Assembly: GCA_965267405.1 (NCBI GenBank)
Contig: OZ253954.1
Span: 2,170,001 to 2,234,000, forward strand
DNA: 64,000 nt
Direction of reading: 5' to 3'
From: JAPPOI01 sp028818055
Lineage (GTDB): Bacteria; Pseudomonadota; Alphaproteobacteria; Rhodobacterales; Rhodobacteraceae
Shown: positions 8,968 to 17,246 of the stretch, piece by piece
How positions within the stretch are numbered: position 1 is the stretch's first letter
Layout: every line of letters starts with the position of its first letter
Notes under the pieces: model-generated
The model's input: only the letters and a program-made list of their open reading frames with translations
What the model was told of the DNA's origin: nothing
Databases searched by the model: none
Position numbers and translations under genes: made by a program

Positions 8968-10778
8968 ACCGGCCTCAGCACAAAGTGGCCGGTTTCAATT
9001 TCATCGTACTCAGAAGGCTTGGCTTCGTGTCCAATAGGGAAAATGGGAGACGGGATCGGTTTGAAATTGAGATCCTTCTCGGATTTTCTTTGACGAGGAT
9101 CGGCAACAGGTACGGCGCTAAGCAAAGACTTTGTGTATTCGTGCTGGGGGTTTTCGAAAATGGCAGCTCTGGGTCCCATTTCGACTATGCGCCCAAGATA
9201 CATGACGCCAACGTTGTGGCTTACGCGTTCGACTACCGCCATGTCATGGCTGATAAACAGCATCGAAATACCAAGCTCGGCCTGAAGCTCCATAAGAAGG
9301 TTCAACACTTGCGCCTGAACAGACACATCCAATGCAGATACCGCTTCGTCGGCAATGATGAGCTTGGGGTTAAGGGCAAGTGCCCTTGCAATCGCGATAC
9401 GTTGCCGTTGTCCGCCAGAGAGCTCGTGCGGGTAACGCCGCAAAAATGATCGGGGCAATTCGACCCTGTCGAACAGGCTTGCGACACGATCATCGCGGTC
9501 TGACGGAGAACCAATGTTGTAGTTCTTCATGGGTTCCGAAACCTGGTCCACCAATCTCATCTGGGGATTGAGGGACGCGAACGGGTCCTGAAACACCATC
9601 TGCATGTCGCGTCTGGCTGCCCTAAGTTGGGATGGTGAGAACTCCATGACGTTTTTGTCTTCCAGCCAGACTTCACCTGACTGGGGCTCAACCAACCGTA
9701 GAACAGATCGGCCACACGAAGATTTGCCGCAGCCGGATTCGCCGACAAGGCTCAGTGTTTCACCTGCCTTTATTTTGAACGAAACGTCTTCAACGGCGTG
9801 CACGTTGGCCACCGTTCTTCTGAAGAAGCCCCCTTTGACAGGAAACCGCGTCACCAGGTTGCGGACATCAAGAAGCACTTTGTCTTCCTTGGCGATGATC
9901 GGCCCCGGATGTTTAACATCCGAATTCATCAGCCGCATCGGTTCTGGTGCAGCTTTGCCCCGCATCTCACCGAGTTTTGGTACGGCCGCGAGAAGTGCCT
10001 TTGTATAGTCGTGCTGCGGGTTCTCGAAGATTTCGGTGACGGACCCTTCTTCAACCTTGTTGCCGCGGAACATAACGACCACGCGGTCGGCCATCTGGGC
10101 TACGACGGCCATGTCGTGTGTAATGAACATGACGGCTGTGCCGGTTTCGCGTTTAAGTCGGTCGATCAATGCCAGGATTTCGGCCTGGATGGTCACGTCC
10201 AAAGCTGTCGTCGGTTCGTCCGCGATTAGTAGTTTCGGTTCGCACGCCAAAGCCATCGCAATGACAACGCGCTGACGCATGCCTCCGGAAAGCTCATGCG
10301 GGTATTGATCAAGCCGCCGTTCGGGCTCGGGTATTCTCACTTGTCTGAGCAATTCCAAGGCGCGTTCGCGCGCCGCTTCTCGGTTCATTGATTTGTGAAC
10401 ACGAAGACCTTCGGTTAGCTGTCGACCTACAGTGAAGACGGGGTTCAATGATGTCATAGGCTCTTGAAAAATCATGCCTATTTCGTTGCCGCGGATCGTT
10501 TGCATTAAGCTGTCGTCAGCTTTTGAAAGATCCGCAGGGGTATCGGCGCCTCGGTCAAAAAGCAGCTGTCCGCCAGCGATTTCACCGCCGCCAAATTCGA
10601 CCAATCGCATCAAGCTGAGCGACGAAACAGACTTTCCCGATCCGGATTCGCCAACAATGCAGACAGTTTCGCCCGGCGATACTTCGAACGATACGTCCTC
10701 GACACCCACCACTGGGCCATCCTTAGTCTGAAATTCCACGCGAAGATTTCGGAACTGAGCGAGAGGGCGATCGAGCAT
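8964..10778 (-). CDS. Oligopeptide/dipeptide ABC transporter, fused double ATPase
   Basis: A 604-residue protein with two nucleotide-binding domains in one chain, as if DppD and DppF were fused. Walker A motifs are GESGSGKS (residues 43-50) and GESGCGKS (about 346-353). Signature motifs are LSGGMRQRV and LSGGQRQRI. Each half ends with the oligopeptide-transporter C-terminal extension. It would energise the permeases encoded on the plus strand at 12839-14816. It is divergent from the binding-protein gene across a 284-base control region. Confidence 0.93.
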   Translation of the reverse strand: MLDRPLAQFRNLRVEFQTKDGPVVGVEDVSFEVSPGETVCIVGESGSGKSVSSLSLMRLVEFGGGEIAGGQLLFDRGADTPADLSKADDSLMQTIRGNEIGMIFQEPMTSLNPVFTVGRQLTEGLRVHKSMNREAARERALELLRQVRIPEPERRLDQYPHELSGGMRQRVVIAMALACEPKLLIADEPTTALDVTIQAEILALIDRLKRETGTAVMFITHDMAVVAQMADRVVVMFRGNKVEEGSVTEIFENPQHDYTKALLAAVPKLGEMRGKAAPEPMRLMNSDVKHPGPIIAKEDKVLLDVRNLVTRFPVKGGFFRRTVANVHAVEDVSFKIKAGETLSLVGESGCGKSSCGRSVLRLVEPQSGEVWLEDKNVMEFSPSQLRAARRDMQMVFQDPFASLNPQMRLVDQVSEPMKNYNIGSPSDRDDRVASLFDRVELPRSFLRRYPHELSGGQRQRIAIARALALNPKLIIADEAVSALDVSVQAQVLNLLMELQAELGISMLFISHDMAVVERVSHNVGVMYLGRIVEMGPRAAIFENPQHEYTKSLLSAVPVADPRQRKSEKDLNFKPIPSPIFPIGHEAKPSEYDEIETGHFVLRPV

Positions 10779-10873
10779 AAACTGTCCAGACTAGGTTTTC
10801 GCAACGCTAATCCGATGGTTTTGGCAGTGTCAATTCTTGTGCAAACTGACGTGGCGAACGACGAATATTAAAA

Positions 10874-10889
10874 TTTACCGTTTGGTAAA
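10874..10889. promoter_or_regulatory. Inverted repeat in peptide-transporter control region
   Basis: A perfect 6-bp inverted repeat, TTTACC-GTTT-GGTAAA, lies between the divergent ATPase and binding-protein genes, 95 bases from the ATPase start. It looks like a binding site for a dimeric regulator. No regulator gene is adjacent. The rest of 10779-11062 shows no gene. Confidence 0.4.
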
Positions 10890-11062
10890 GCTTGCAATTC
10901 TCCTGAAAATCGTCCGTTCTAAGCGGGTCCGCATCAAGCGGGATGATCACAACGAAGTGGTGTTTGGTGAAAGTCACCCAAATCAACGATTGTTCGTCCG
11001 CAAAGACCCCTAAAAAATGGGGCGGCAAAGATGCGTTCTTTTCCAAACATGGGAGTGAAAAG

Positions 11063-12778
11063 ATGAATATGAAAACAGCCCTTTTGGGCGCTGCAACCGC
11101 GTTAGCACTTGCACCAATGGCGTATGCCGATGGTCACGAGGGCGAGCGCGGTCGCGATGGTCAGGTCAACATTATTTATTGGCAGGCCGTCTCGACAATG
11201 AACGCCTATCTTTCTGGTGGCACCAAAGACCTCGAAGCTGCGTCTCTGGTTTTGGAACCGCTAGCGCGTTTCAACCAGGATGGTGAGCTTGTGCCTTGGT
11301 TGGCTGAAAGCATCCCAACACGTGACAACGGTGGTGTTGCCGCTGACGAAATGTCCATCACGTGGACACTTAAGGAAGGTCTCGTCTGGTCGGATGGCTC
11401 GCCGGTAACTTCCGAAGATGTGAAATTCTCTTGGCAGTATTGTACTGCTGAAGGTGGCGGCTGCTCGCAACCCGAGCGCTACAACGACGTTGTTGACGTA
11501 GAGACACCGGACGCCCGCACGGCTATTGTCCGCTTTGGTGTTCCAAAACCGTCTCCGTATGGCCCGTTTGTGAGCCATCTGTCGCCAATCATTCAAAAGG
11601 CTCAGTTCGAAGAGTGCCTTGGTGACAAAGCACCGACTTGCGCAGAGCAGAACTTCAATCCAGTCGGTACGGGTCCGTTCAAAGTCGTCGACTTCCGCGT
11701 GAATGATGTTGTCACTTTCGAAGCGAACGACCTTTATCGTGAAGAAGGCAAGCCAGCGTTCTCGAACGTGACGTTCAAGGGCGGCGGCGAAGCAACCGCA
11801 GCAGCGCGTGCTGTCTTTGAAACGGGCGAGTTTGACTACGCTTGGAACATGCAGCTCGCACCTGACGTGCAGGAAAGCATGCTGGCCGGCGGCAAAGGCG
11901 AGTTTGTATCCGGGTTCGGCAACTTGGTTGAGCGGATCATGATCAACCTCACAAACCCAAGCGCCGACTTGCCAGAAGGTGAGCGCGCCACCGCTGGACA
12001 TCCGCACCCATTCCTGAACGACATCAACGTTCGTAAGGCTCTATCGATGGCGATTGACCGCGAACTTCTTGTTGCGATCGGATACGGTTCAGCTGGTGGG
12101 CTTACATGTAACGTCGTGAATGCGCCGACGATCTACAAATCTTCGGCAAACGATAGCTGCATGGTGCAGGACATCGCTGGAGCCAATGCAATCCTCGACG
12201 AAGCTGGTTGGGCTCGTGGATCAGATGGCATTCGTGAAAAAGACGGCGTTCGTCTGTCGCTTCTCTATCAGACCTCGACCAACGCTGTTCGCCAAGACTT
12301 CCAGACGTTGATCAAGCAGTTCTGGGGCGAGATCGGTGTCGAAACCGAGTTGCGCAACATCGATGCTGGTGTGTTCTTTGGGTCGGATGCAGGTTCGCCT
12401 GACACTTTCCAGAAGTTCTATGCCGACGTTGAGATGTATGCGAACACCTTCTCAGGCACCGATCCTGAAGCGTACATGGGTCAGTGGGCTTGTGACCAAG
12501 CGCCTCGTCCAGAAACGCAGTGGCAGGGCAATAACATGCCTCGCTTCTGCTCGGCAGAGTACGACGCGATGGTTGCCGAATTGGCTGGCACAAAAGATGC
12601 CGAAGGCCGAGCAACCCTGGTGAAGGCAATGAATGACATGCTGATGCAGAACTATATCATGCTGCCACTTGTCGATCGTGGTCGCGTTTCTGCGAAGTCC
12701 GTCACCCTTGGCGGAACCGTTATGAACACTTGGGACAGTGAGCTTTGGAATATCGCTGACTGGTACCGTTCGGAATAA
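11063..12778 (+). CDS. Peptide ABC transporter substrate-binding protein (SBP family 5)
   Basis: A 571-residue periplasmic binding protein. The start MNMKTALLGAATALALAPMAYA gives a clean signal peptide and has GGGAGTGAAAAG upstream; a longer in-frame start lacks these. The mature region shows the family 5 pattern: IIYWQAVSTMNAYLSGG, LVPWLAESI, TWTLKEGLVWSDGSPVTSEDV and a central DINVRKALSMAIDR. The family binds oligopeptides, nickel or opines; substrate cannot be told here. It precedes the two permease genes and is separated from them by a hairpin. Confidence 0.92.
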   Translation: MNMKTALLGAATALALAPMAYADGHEGERGRDGQVNIIYWQAVSTMNAYLSGGTKDLEAASLVLEPLARFNQDGELVPWLAESIPTRDNGGVAADEMSITWTLKEGLVWSDGSPVTSEDVKFSWQYCTAEGGGCSQPERYNDVVDVETPDARTAIVRFGVPKPSPYGPFVSHLSPIIQKAQFEECLGDKAPTCAEQNFNPVGTGPFKVVDFRVNDVVTFEANDLYREEGKPAFSNVTFKGGGEATAAARAVFETGEFDYAWNMQLAPDVQESMLAGGKGEFVSGFGNLVERIMINLTNPSADLPEGERATAGHPHPFLNDINVRKALSMAIDRELLVAIGYGSAGGLTCNVVNAPTIYKSSANDSCMVQDIAGANAILDEAGWARGSDGIREKDGVRLSLLYQTSTNAVRQDFQTLIKQFWGEIGVETELRNIDAGVFFGSDAGSPDTFQKFYADVEMYANTFSGTDPEAYMGQWACDQAPRPETQWQGNNMPRFCSAEYDAMVAELAGTKDAEGRATLVKAMNDMLMQNYIMLPLVDRGRVSAKSVTLGGTVMNTWDSELWNIADWYRSE

Positions 12779-12791
12779 CGTAAAAAGGTTA

Positions 12792-12817
12792 GGGGCGGAC
12801 ATTACGTTGTCCGCCCC
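12792..12817 (+). terminator. Hairpin after binding-protein gene
   Basis: A perfect 9-bp inverted repeat (GGGGCGGAC, 8-base loop, GTCCGCCCC) with no T run lies 13 bases after the binding-protein stop and 21 before the permease. This placement fits an mRNA-protecting or attenuating hairpin that allows more binding protein than permease. Confidence 0.6.
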
Positions 12818-12838
12818 AACTGTTCAGGGGACCACCGC

Positions 12839-13846
12839 ATGCTGACTTACACGATCAGACGGTTGATTCTGTCGGTCCCGACGCTTTTGTTCATTTCTCT
12901 TGTTATTTTTCTTCTTCTTGAGCTCGCTCCGGGTGACCCGATGGCGCAGGTGCCATTGACGGTTCCCTTGGAAGTAAAGCAACAGATGCGCGAGGCTTTG
13001 GGTGTTGGCCAACCGGTCTGGGTGGCATTTCCCAAATGGCTTTATCAGTTTTTTGTCGTCGAGCCTCAGGTTTTATTCGACGTGGTGTTCTCCACGAACT
13101 TCTCTGAAGGCAAGGCGCGGATGATCTCTTGGCAGTCGCGTTCGCCCATCATGGACATCGTTGCAGAACGCATCCCGCAAACGCTGTGGGTGGTTGGAGT
13201 GGCGTATATCGTTGCCATTTTGATGGCTTTGCCGATCGGCATTTATTCGGCATATCGCCAATATTCAGTCTTCGATCAGGCCGGTACATTCGTGACCATG
13301 ATCGGCTTTTCGGTACCGCCATTCTTCTCTGGCGTGTTGGTCATCGTCATTTTTTCTGTCCAGCTGGGTTGGTTTCCTTCCATCTACGACACCACCCATC
13401 GTGTGGTTGATTGGGACACCTTTGTCGTCCAGCTGCAGCAAATGATCATGCCTGTCATGGTTCTTGCGCTTCAGATAACCAGCCAACTTAGTCGCTTCAT
13501 GCGTGCTTCGATGTTGGACAATCTTGGCCAGGATTACGTACGGACGGCGAGGGCAAAGGGTTTGCCAGAACGTTCGGTCGTTCTGGTTCATGTATTGCGG
13601 AACTCGCTGATTCCGGTCGTCACCGTCATTGCTTTGGGCGTCCCTGCCATATTCGGTGGTGCGATCATTACTGAGCAGGTCTTCAAGGTTAACGGCATTG
13701 GACAATTGCTGATCACGGCGATTCAAGGCAACGACCTTCCTATGGTTCAAACACTGACCTTCATTTTCGCGGTTCTGATCGTGCTGTTTAACCTGATTGC
13801 CGACGTCCTGTACGGCATCCTTGACCCGAGGATCCGATATGACTGA
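12839..13846 (+). CDS. Peptide ABC transporter permease (DppB type)
   Basis: A 335-residue inner-membrane permease starting MLTYTIRRLILSVPTLLFISLVIF, the usual DppB/OppB N-terminus. The permease coupling motif region is at DYVRTARAKGLPERSVVLVH (EAA-type loop), near residues 231-250. About six membrane segments are visible. It overlaps the next permease by 8 bases and is in the operon with the binding protein. CAGGGG 8-13 bases before the ATG is a fair ribosome site. Confidence 0.93.
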   Translation: MLTYTIRRLILSVPTLLFISLVIFLLLELAPGDPMAQVPLTVPLEVKQQMREALGVGQPVWVAFPKWLYQFFVVEPQVLFDVVFSTNFSEGKARMISWQSRSPIMDIVAERIPQTLWVVGVAYIVAILMALPIGIYSAYRQYSVFDQAGTFVTMIGFSVPPFFSGVLVIVIFSVQLGWFPSIYDTTHRVVDWDTFVVQLQQMIMPVMVLALQITSQLSRFMRASMLDNLGQDYVRTARAKGLPERSVVLVHVLRNSLIPVVTVIALGVPAIFGGAIITEQVFKVNGIGQLLITAIQGNDLPMVQTLTFIFAVLIVLFNLIADVLYGILDPRIRYD

Positions 13847-14816
13847 CGCGTCGAAACCAATGACAGACCCACCGAGTGAACCGGCTCCATCGCGCGGCCA
13901 ATGGGCTGACGTTTGGGATCAGTTCAAGGTCCACCGTGGCGCGTTTTGGGGAATGGTGGTTTTCGGGACCATCCTGTTTTTGATCGTCGTGGGACCTTTC
14001 ATCTACTGGAATGACCCGCAGGCCGTTCCAACCGGTCGGGACTTTTTGAACCTAAGAGATATGCGACCCATCTACGTTTTGCTGTGGGACAGCGGAGCCA
14101 AGGTGAATTGGTTGTATCCTTTGGGAACAGACAACCTTGGAAGAGATACGCTGGGGCGGCTACTTTTAGGTGGTCGTGTCTCGATCGCCGTTGGCATCAC
14201 TGCTATGCTGCTCAGCCTGTTCTTGGGCACGTTTATTGGTGTGCTTGCTGGATACTTCCGCCGACTGGACGGTGTCCTAATGCGGTTGACGGATTTGTTT
14301 CTGGCGCTGCCGCTTCTGCCACTTCTGTTGGTTGCGGTTCTATTGTTCCGTGACCCGCTATCGAAAGGATTTGGGCCGGAAGGCGGAACGTTCATCCTTA
14401 TCGTTACGCTGGTTGGTGTTACGTCCTGGATGCAAACCGCTCGTATCGTGCGCGGCGACGTTCTTGCGTTGAAAGAACGCGAGTTTGTTTTGGCCGCCCG
14501 GTCGATTGGTACGTCGCCTACCCAAATGATTTTGCGACATATTTTGCCGAACGTCCTAAGCCCAATAATGGTTTCGGCCACGCTTGGTATTGCAACGGCT
14601 ATCATCACCGAAAGTGCGCTGTCGTTCCTTGGATTTGGGTTTCCGCCTGATTTTCCAACTTGGGGCAAGCTACTGTTCGATGCGGTTGACCGTATGGCGC
14701 TTTACCCAGAGCGAGTTCTTTGGCCGGGGCTGCTTATTTCGCTTACTGTGCTGGCGGTCAACTATGTTGGCGATGGTCTGCGTGACGCACTAGATCCACG
14801 TATCCGTGGTAGATAA
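13839..14816 (+). CDS. Peptide ABC transporter permease (DppC type)
   Basis: A 325-residue permease. The start MTDASKPMTDPPSEP lies just before the stop of the upstream permease, an 8-base overlap; a longer frame start inside that gene is unlikely. The N-terminus is hydrophilic, as in DppC proteins, followed by about six membrane segments and the coupling loop FVLAARSIGTSPTQMILRH. The motif YPLGTDNLGRDTLGRLLLGG is a family hallmark. It ends 3 bases from the convergent DUF3422 gene. Confidence 0.93.
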   Translation: MTDASKPMTDPPSEPAPSRGQWADVWDQFKVHRGAFWGMVVFGTILFLIVVGPFIYWNDPQAVPTGRDFLNLRDMRPIYVLLWDSGAKVNWLYPLGTDNLGRDTLGRLLLGGRVSIAVGITAMLLSLFLGTFIGVLAGYFRRLDGVLMRLTDLFLALPLLPLLLVAVLLFRDPLSKGFGPEGGTFILIVTLVGVTSWMQTARIVRGDVLALKEREFVLAARSIGTSPTQMILRHILPNVLSPIMVSATLGIATAIITESALSFLGFGFPPDFPTWGKLLFDAVDRMALYPERVLWPGLLISLTVLAVNYVGDGLRDALDPRIRGR

Positions 14817-14819
14817 CGA

Positions 14820-16091
14820 TCAGTCACTGTCCTTTCGGATCCGCTGAATGAGAATCCAGACCAACAGGATCACAATCGGCGTGACCAGGGCGGTCAATAT
14901 GAGCTTGCTCACGCCGACTTCGGTGCCAACTGGACCAAGCATGTAAACGGCCAGATTCACGGCATAATAGCTGATCGCCACAACAGACAGACCTTCAACA
15001 GTGCGTTGTAGGCGCAGTTGAAGGTCCGCGCGACGGTCCATGCTTTCAAGAAGCGACTGGTTTTGCGCCGAGCGCTCTACGTCAACCCGCGTGCGCAGCA
15101 AGTCTCCCGCCCGCCAAGCGCGGTCGCCAAGTGTTTTCAGACGTGCCTCTGTCGATTTTACTGTGCGCATTGCCGGGTCGTATCGGCGCATCATGAATTC
15201 AGCAAAGGTCTGGCAGCCACCAAAACGTTCTTCTCTCAGGATTTCCGTGCGCTGATTGACGATGGCTTCATAGGCGCCTGTCGCACCAAGGCGGAACGAG
15301 GATGTCGCCGATAGGTTTTCAAGCTCCGACGCGATGCCAAGCAGTTCATCCAGAGTGGTCTCGGCGGATGCTTTTTCGTCGCGCATATCGCCGATCAACT
15401 CGGTAAGACGCCCATCGATCTGACCAAGCTGGGGTCCGATTTCTTGAACCCGGCTTAGACCCAGCATGGACATGGTCTTGTACGTCTCGATTTCGCAAAT
15501 TCTTTGGACGACACGGCCAATGCGACGGCTGCCGGTGTTTGGGTCCGCAAAAAGAGCAAAACGCATGTGTCCCGCGTGATCCAATCGGAAATCACCGGCG
15601 ATGACCATGCTGTCATCGAGAACGCGACTGGCCGCTAAGCTCTCAGCGACGAACCATTCGTCTATTTTGTCAGCTATAACCGTGTGATCTGCCTCTTGCT
15701 CAATACGGATGAGTGCAGACGTCATTCGCACACCCGGCGCGTTATCCAGCCAGTCCTGAGGAAATAGATTGAAGGTCGCTGCATCAAAGGGCGTTTCTGC
15801 GACTCCGTTGCCAAACAGGGTGTAAGTCACGAACTCTGTGTGACATTCCCATTTAAGCTTATGTTTTCCGATCTCACCGAAATAGTGAGTGGCGCCGGGT
15901 TGCGGATGGGGCGCGCCAAATCGGTCAAGCAATTCAATTAGATGCGCAAGATCTTTGCTTCGGTCGCGCGATGCGGCGTTGCTTTCTGGCTTGATCGCCA
16001 AAAACGCCGCTCGGGACGGCGCCTCGAGCACTGGGAACGGGCGTGTATGCAGCTCGTTTACAAGGCGATATCTGAGCGGATGGTCGTCCAT
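14820..16091 (-). CDS. DUF3422 family protein
   Basis: A 423-residue protein opening with HPLRYRLVNELHTRPFP, the DUF3422 signature, and continuing with HYFGEIGKHKLKWECHTEFVTY. The C-terminal quarter contains two hydrophobic segments (about 375-393 and 401-417), so it is likely anchored in the inner membrane with the bulk in the cytoplasm. This family is common in Proteobacteria and has no known activity. It is transcribed alone, divergent from the XRE-cupin regulator. Confidence 0.85.
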   Translation of the reverse strand: MDDHPLRYRLVNELHTRPFPVLEAPSRAAFLAIKPESNAASRDRSKDLAHLIELLDRFGAPHPQPGATHYFGEIGKHKLKWECHTEFVTYTLFGNGVAETPFDAATFNLFPQDWLDNAPGVRMTSALIRIEQEADHTVIADKIDEWFVAESLAASRVLDDSMVIAGDFRLDHAGHMRFALFADPNTGSRRIGRVVQRICEIETYKTMSMLGLSRVQEIGPQLGQIDGRLTELIGDMRDEKASAETTLDELLGIASELENLSATSSFRLGATGAYEAIVNQRTEILREERFGGCQTFAEFMMRRYDPAMRTVKSTEARLKTLGDRAWRAGDLLRTRVDVERSAQNQSLLESMDRRADLQLRLQRTVEGLSVVAISYYAVNLAVYMLGPVGTEVGVSKLILTALVTPIVILLVWILIQRIRKDSD

Positions 16092-16208
16092 GTGTGCGCT
16101 CCGGTTCGGTGATGGCTGTGAAGTAGCGCGAACAGGGCGTTAGGTAAATAAAAAGATTCATTCAATTCAGTTACTTAACTGTAGACGCTTGTATACCGAA
16201 GTAGTTAC

Positions 16209-16233
16209 GTGAAATTTTGATTGACTTTTTCAC
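16209..16233. promoter_or_regulatory. Putative XRE-cupin operator 1
   Basis: A 25-base element with GTGAAATTTT at the left and CTTTTTCAC at the right, so GTGAAA and TTTCAC form an inverted repeat. It covers the -35 box of the regulator promoter. A near-copy of the same length begins 34 bases downstream. Confidence 0.6.
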
Positions 16234-16249
16234 CAGCAAATCGTGAAAT
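16221..16249 (+). promoter_or_regulatory. Putative sigma-70 promoter of the XRE-cupin gene
   Basis: TTGACT (16221-16226) and TGAAAT (16244-16249) are separated by 17 bases, matching -35 and -10 boxes at five and four of six positions. The promoter is embedded in the two 25-base operator-like repeats. Transcription would start near 16256, which favours the TTG start at 16279. Confidence 0.5.
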
Positions 16250-16267
16250 TTTGCAGGAATTTTTCAC
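16243..16267. promoter_or_regulatory. Putative XRE-cupin operator 2
   Basis: A second 25-base element with the same left arm GTGAAATTTTG and right arm ATTTTTCAC. It covers the -10 box and expected transcription start. With operator 1 it makes a strong case for autoregulation by the adjacent XRE-cupin protein. Confidence 0.6.
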
Positions 16268-16278
16268 GGAGCTTCCAC

Positions 16279-16845
16279 TTGAACGCATTTGCACCCCCTG
16301 ACAGCTTGGGTCGCGACCTACGTGCTTTACGAAAGTCCAGGGGGCTGACGCTGGTGGAAGTTGCGGAACGTGTCGACCGTTCAGTTGGCTGGATGAGCCA
16401 AGTGGAGCGAGACCTTTCCGAGCCGACGTTGGAAGAAATCGAGACCTTGTCAGAAGTTCTTGATGTGTCGGTTACCACACTGTTCGGTCAAGCACCCGCC
16501 CGCAAAGGTGAAGAGGGTATCGTCGTTCGCAAAGATGCCAGGCGCCCTGTCGGAAAACGTGCGGATGGGTTGGTTGAAGAACTTCTTTCGCCCGATTTGA
16601 CCGATGAGTTCGAAGTTGTTCATTCGATGTTTGAGCCGGGAGCGAAACGCTCAGACGCTGTAACCCGTCCAACGCAAGAGCTGGCTTACATTGTATCTGG
16701 CTGTCTTGATGTGACTGTCGAGGGCGAGACCTTTTCGCTAACCGCAGGTGACAGTTTACGCATCCGAGAACAGCCGTTTCGGTGGGAAAACAAAACAAAT
16801 GAACCGTGCATTGCGATCTGGGTTATCGCGCCGCCGGTTTATTGA
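16279..16845 (+). CDS. XRE-family transcriptional regulator with cupin domain
   Basis: A 188-residue regulator with an N-terminal helix-turn-helix at about residues 9-66 (LGRDLRALRKSRGLTLVEVA ... VGWMSQVERDLSEPTLEEI) and a C-terminal cupin at about 115-186. XRE-cupin proteins commonly sense small metabolites through the cupin and control amine or sulfonate catabolism. The TTG at 16279 has CGGAG 7-11 bases upstream and avoids the predicted promoter; a GTG at 16243 lies inside the promoter and is rejected. It starts a plus-strand run with GFA and demethylase-like genes, which it probably controls. Confidence 0.88.
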   Translation: MNAFAPPDSLGRDLRALRKSRGLTLVEVAERVDRSVGWMSQVERDLSEPTLEEIETLSEVLDVSVTTLFGQAPARKGEEGIVVRKDARRPVGKRADGLVEELLSPDLTDEFEVVHSMFEPGAKRSDAVTRPTQELAYIVSGCLDVTVEGETFSLTAGDSLRIREQPFRWENKTNEPCIAIWVIAPPVY

Positions 16846-16856
16846 AGGGGGCCGCA

Positions 16857-17237
16857 ATGAAGGGAAGATGCGAATGTGGTGGCGTGGCCTTTGAGATGAA
16901 TGAAATCCGGCCTGATGTGACGGTCTGTCATTGTAGTCAGTGCCGTAGATTTTCCGGGCATGTGTGGGCAAGCACATATGTAACCAAAGAGAACATGACG
17001 TTCACGTCGGACGAAACGCTCGCTTGGTATGCATCTTCCGATTTTGCACGACGAGGTTTCTGCAGCCGATGCGGATCAAGCCTGTTTTACCAACTCAACG
17101 ATGAAACCGGGTTTGGGGTTTCGGCGGGCTGCATCGACGCGCCGACCGGAATGTCCACAAGCAAACATATCTTTGTCGCCGACAAGGGCGATTACTATCC
17201 AACACCAACTGACGCGCCAGTACTGGACCAACACTAG
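16857..17237 (+). CDS. GFA family zinc protein
   Basis: A 126-residue protein of the glutathione-dependent formaldehyde-activating (GFA) family. Zinc-site cysteines are all present: C5 and C7 (CEC), C24, C26 and C29 (CHCSQC), C69 and C72 (CSRC). Some family members help combine formaldehyde with glutathione; many have unknown roles. It sits between the regulator and an FAD/GcvT demethylase-like gene, where formaldehyde could be released, so a C1 detoxification role is plausible but inferred. The ATG at 16857 is chosen from the family N-terminus. Confidence 0.85.
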   Translation: MKGRCECGGVAFEMNEIRPDVTVCHCSQCRRFSGHVWASTYVTKENMTFTSDETLAWYASSDFARRGFCSRCGSSLFYQLNDETGFGVSAGCIDAPTGMSTSKHIFVADKGDYYPTPTDAPVLDQH

Positions 17238-17246
17238 GAGCAATCG

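Noticed and set aside
16243..16278. GTG start for the XRE-cupin protein at 16243
   Set aside because: The codon lies inside the predicted -10 region and operator, and adds residues not typical of the family.
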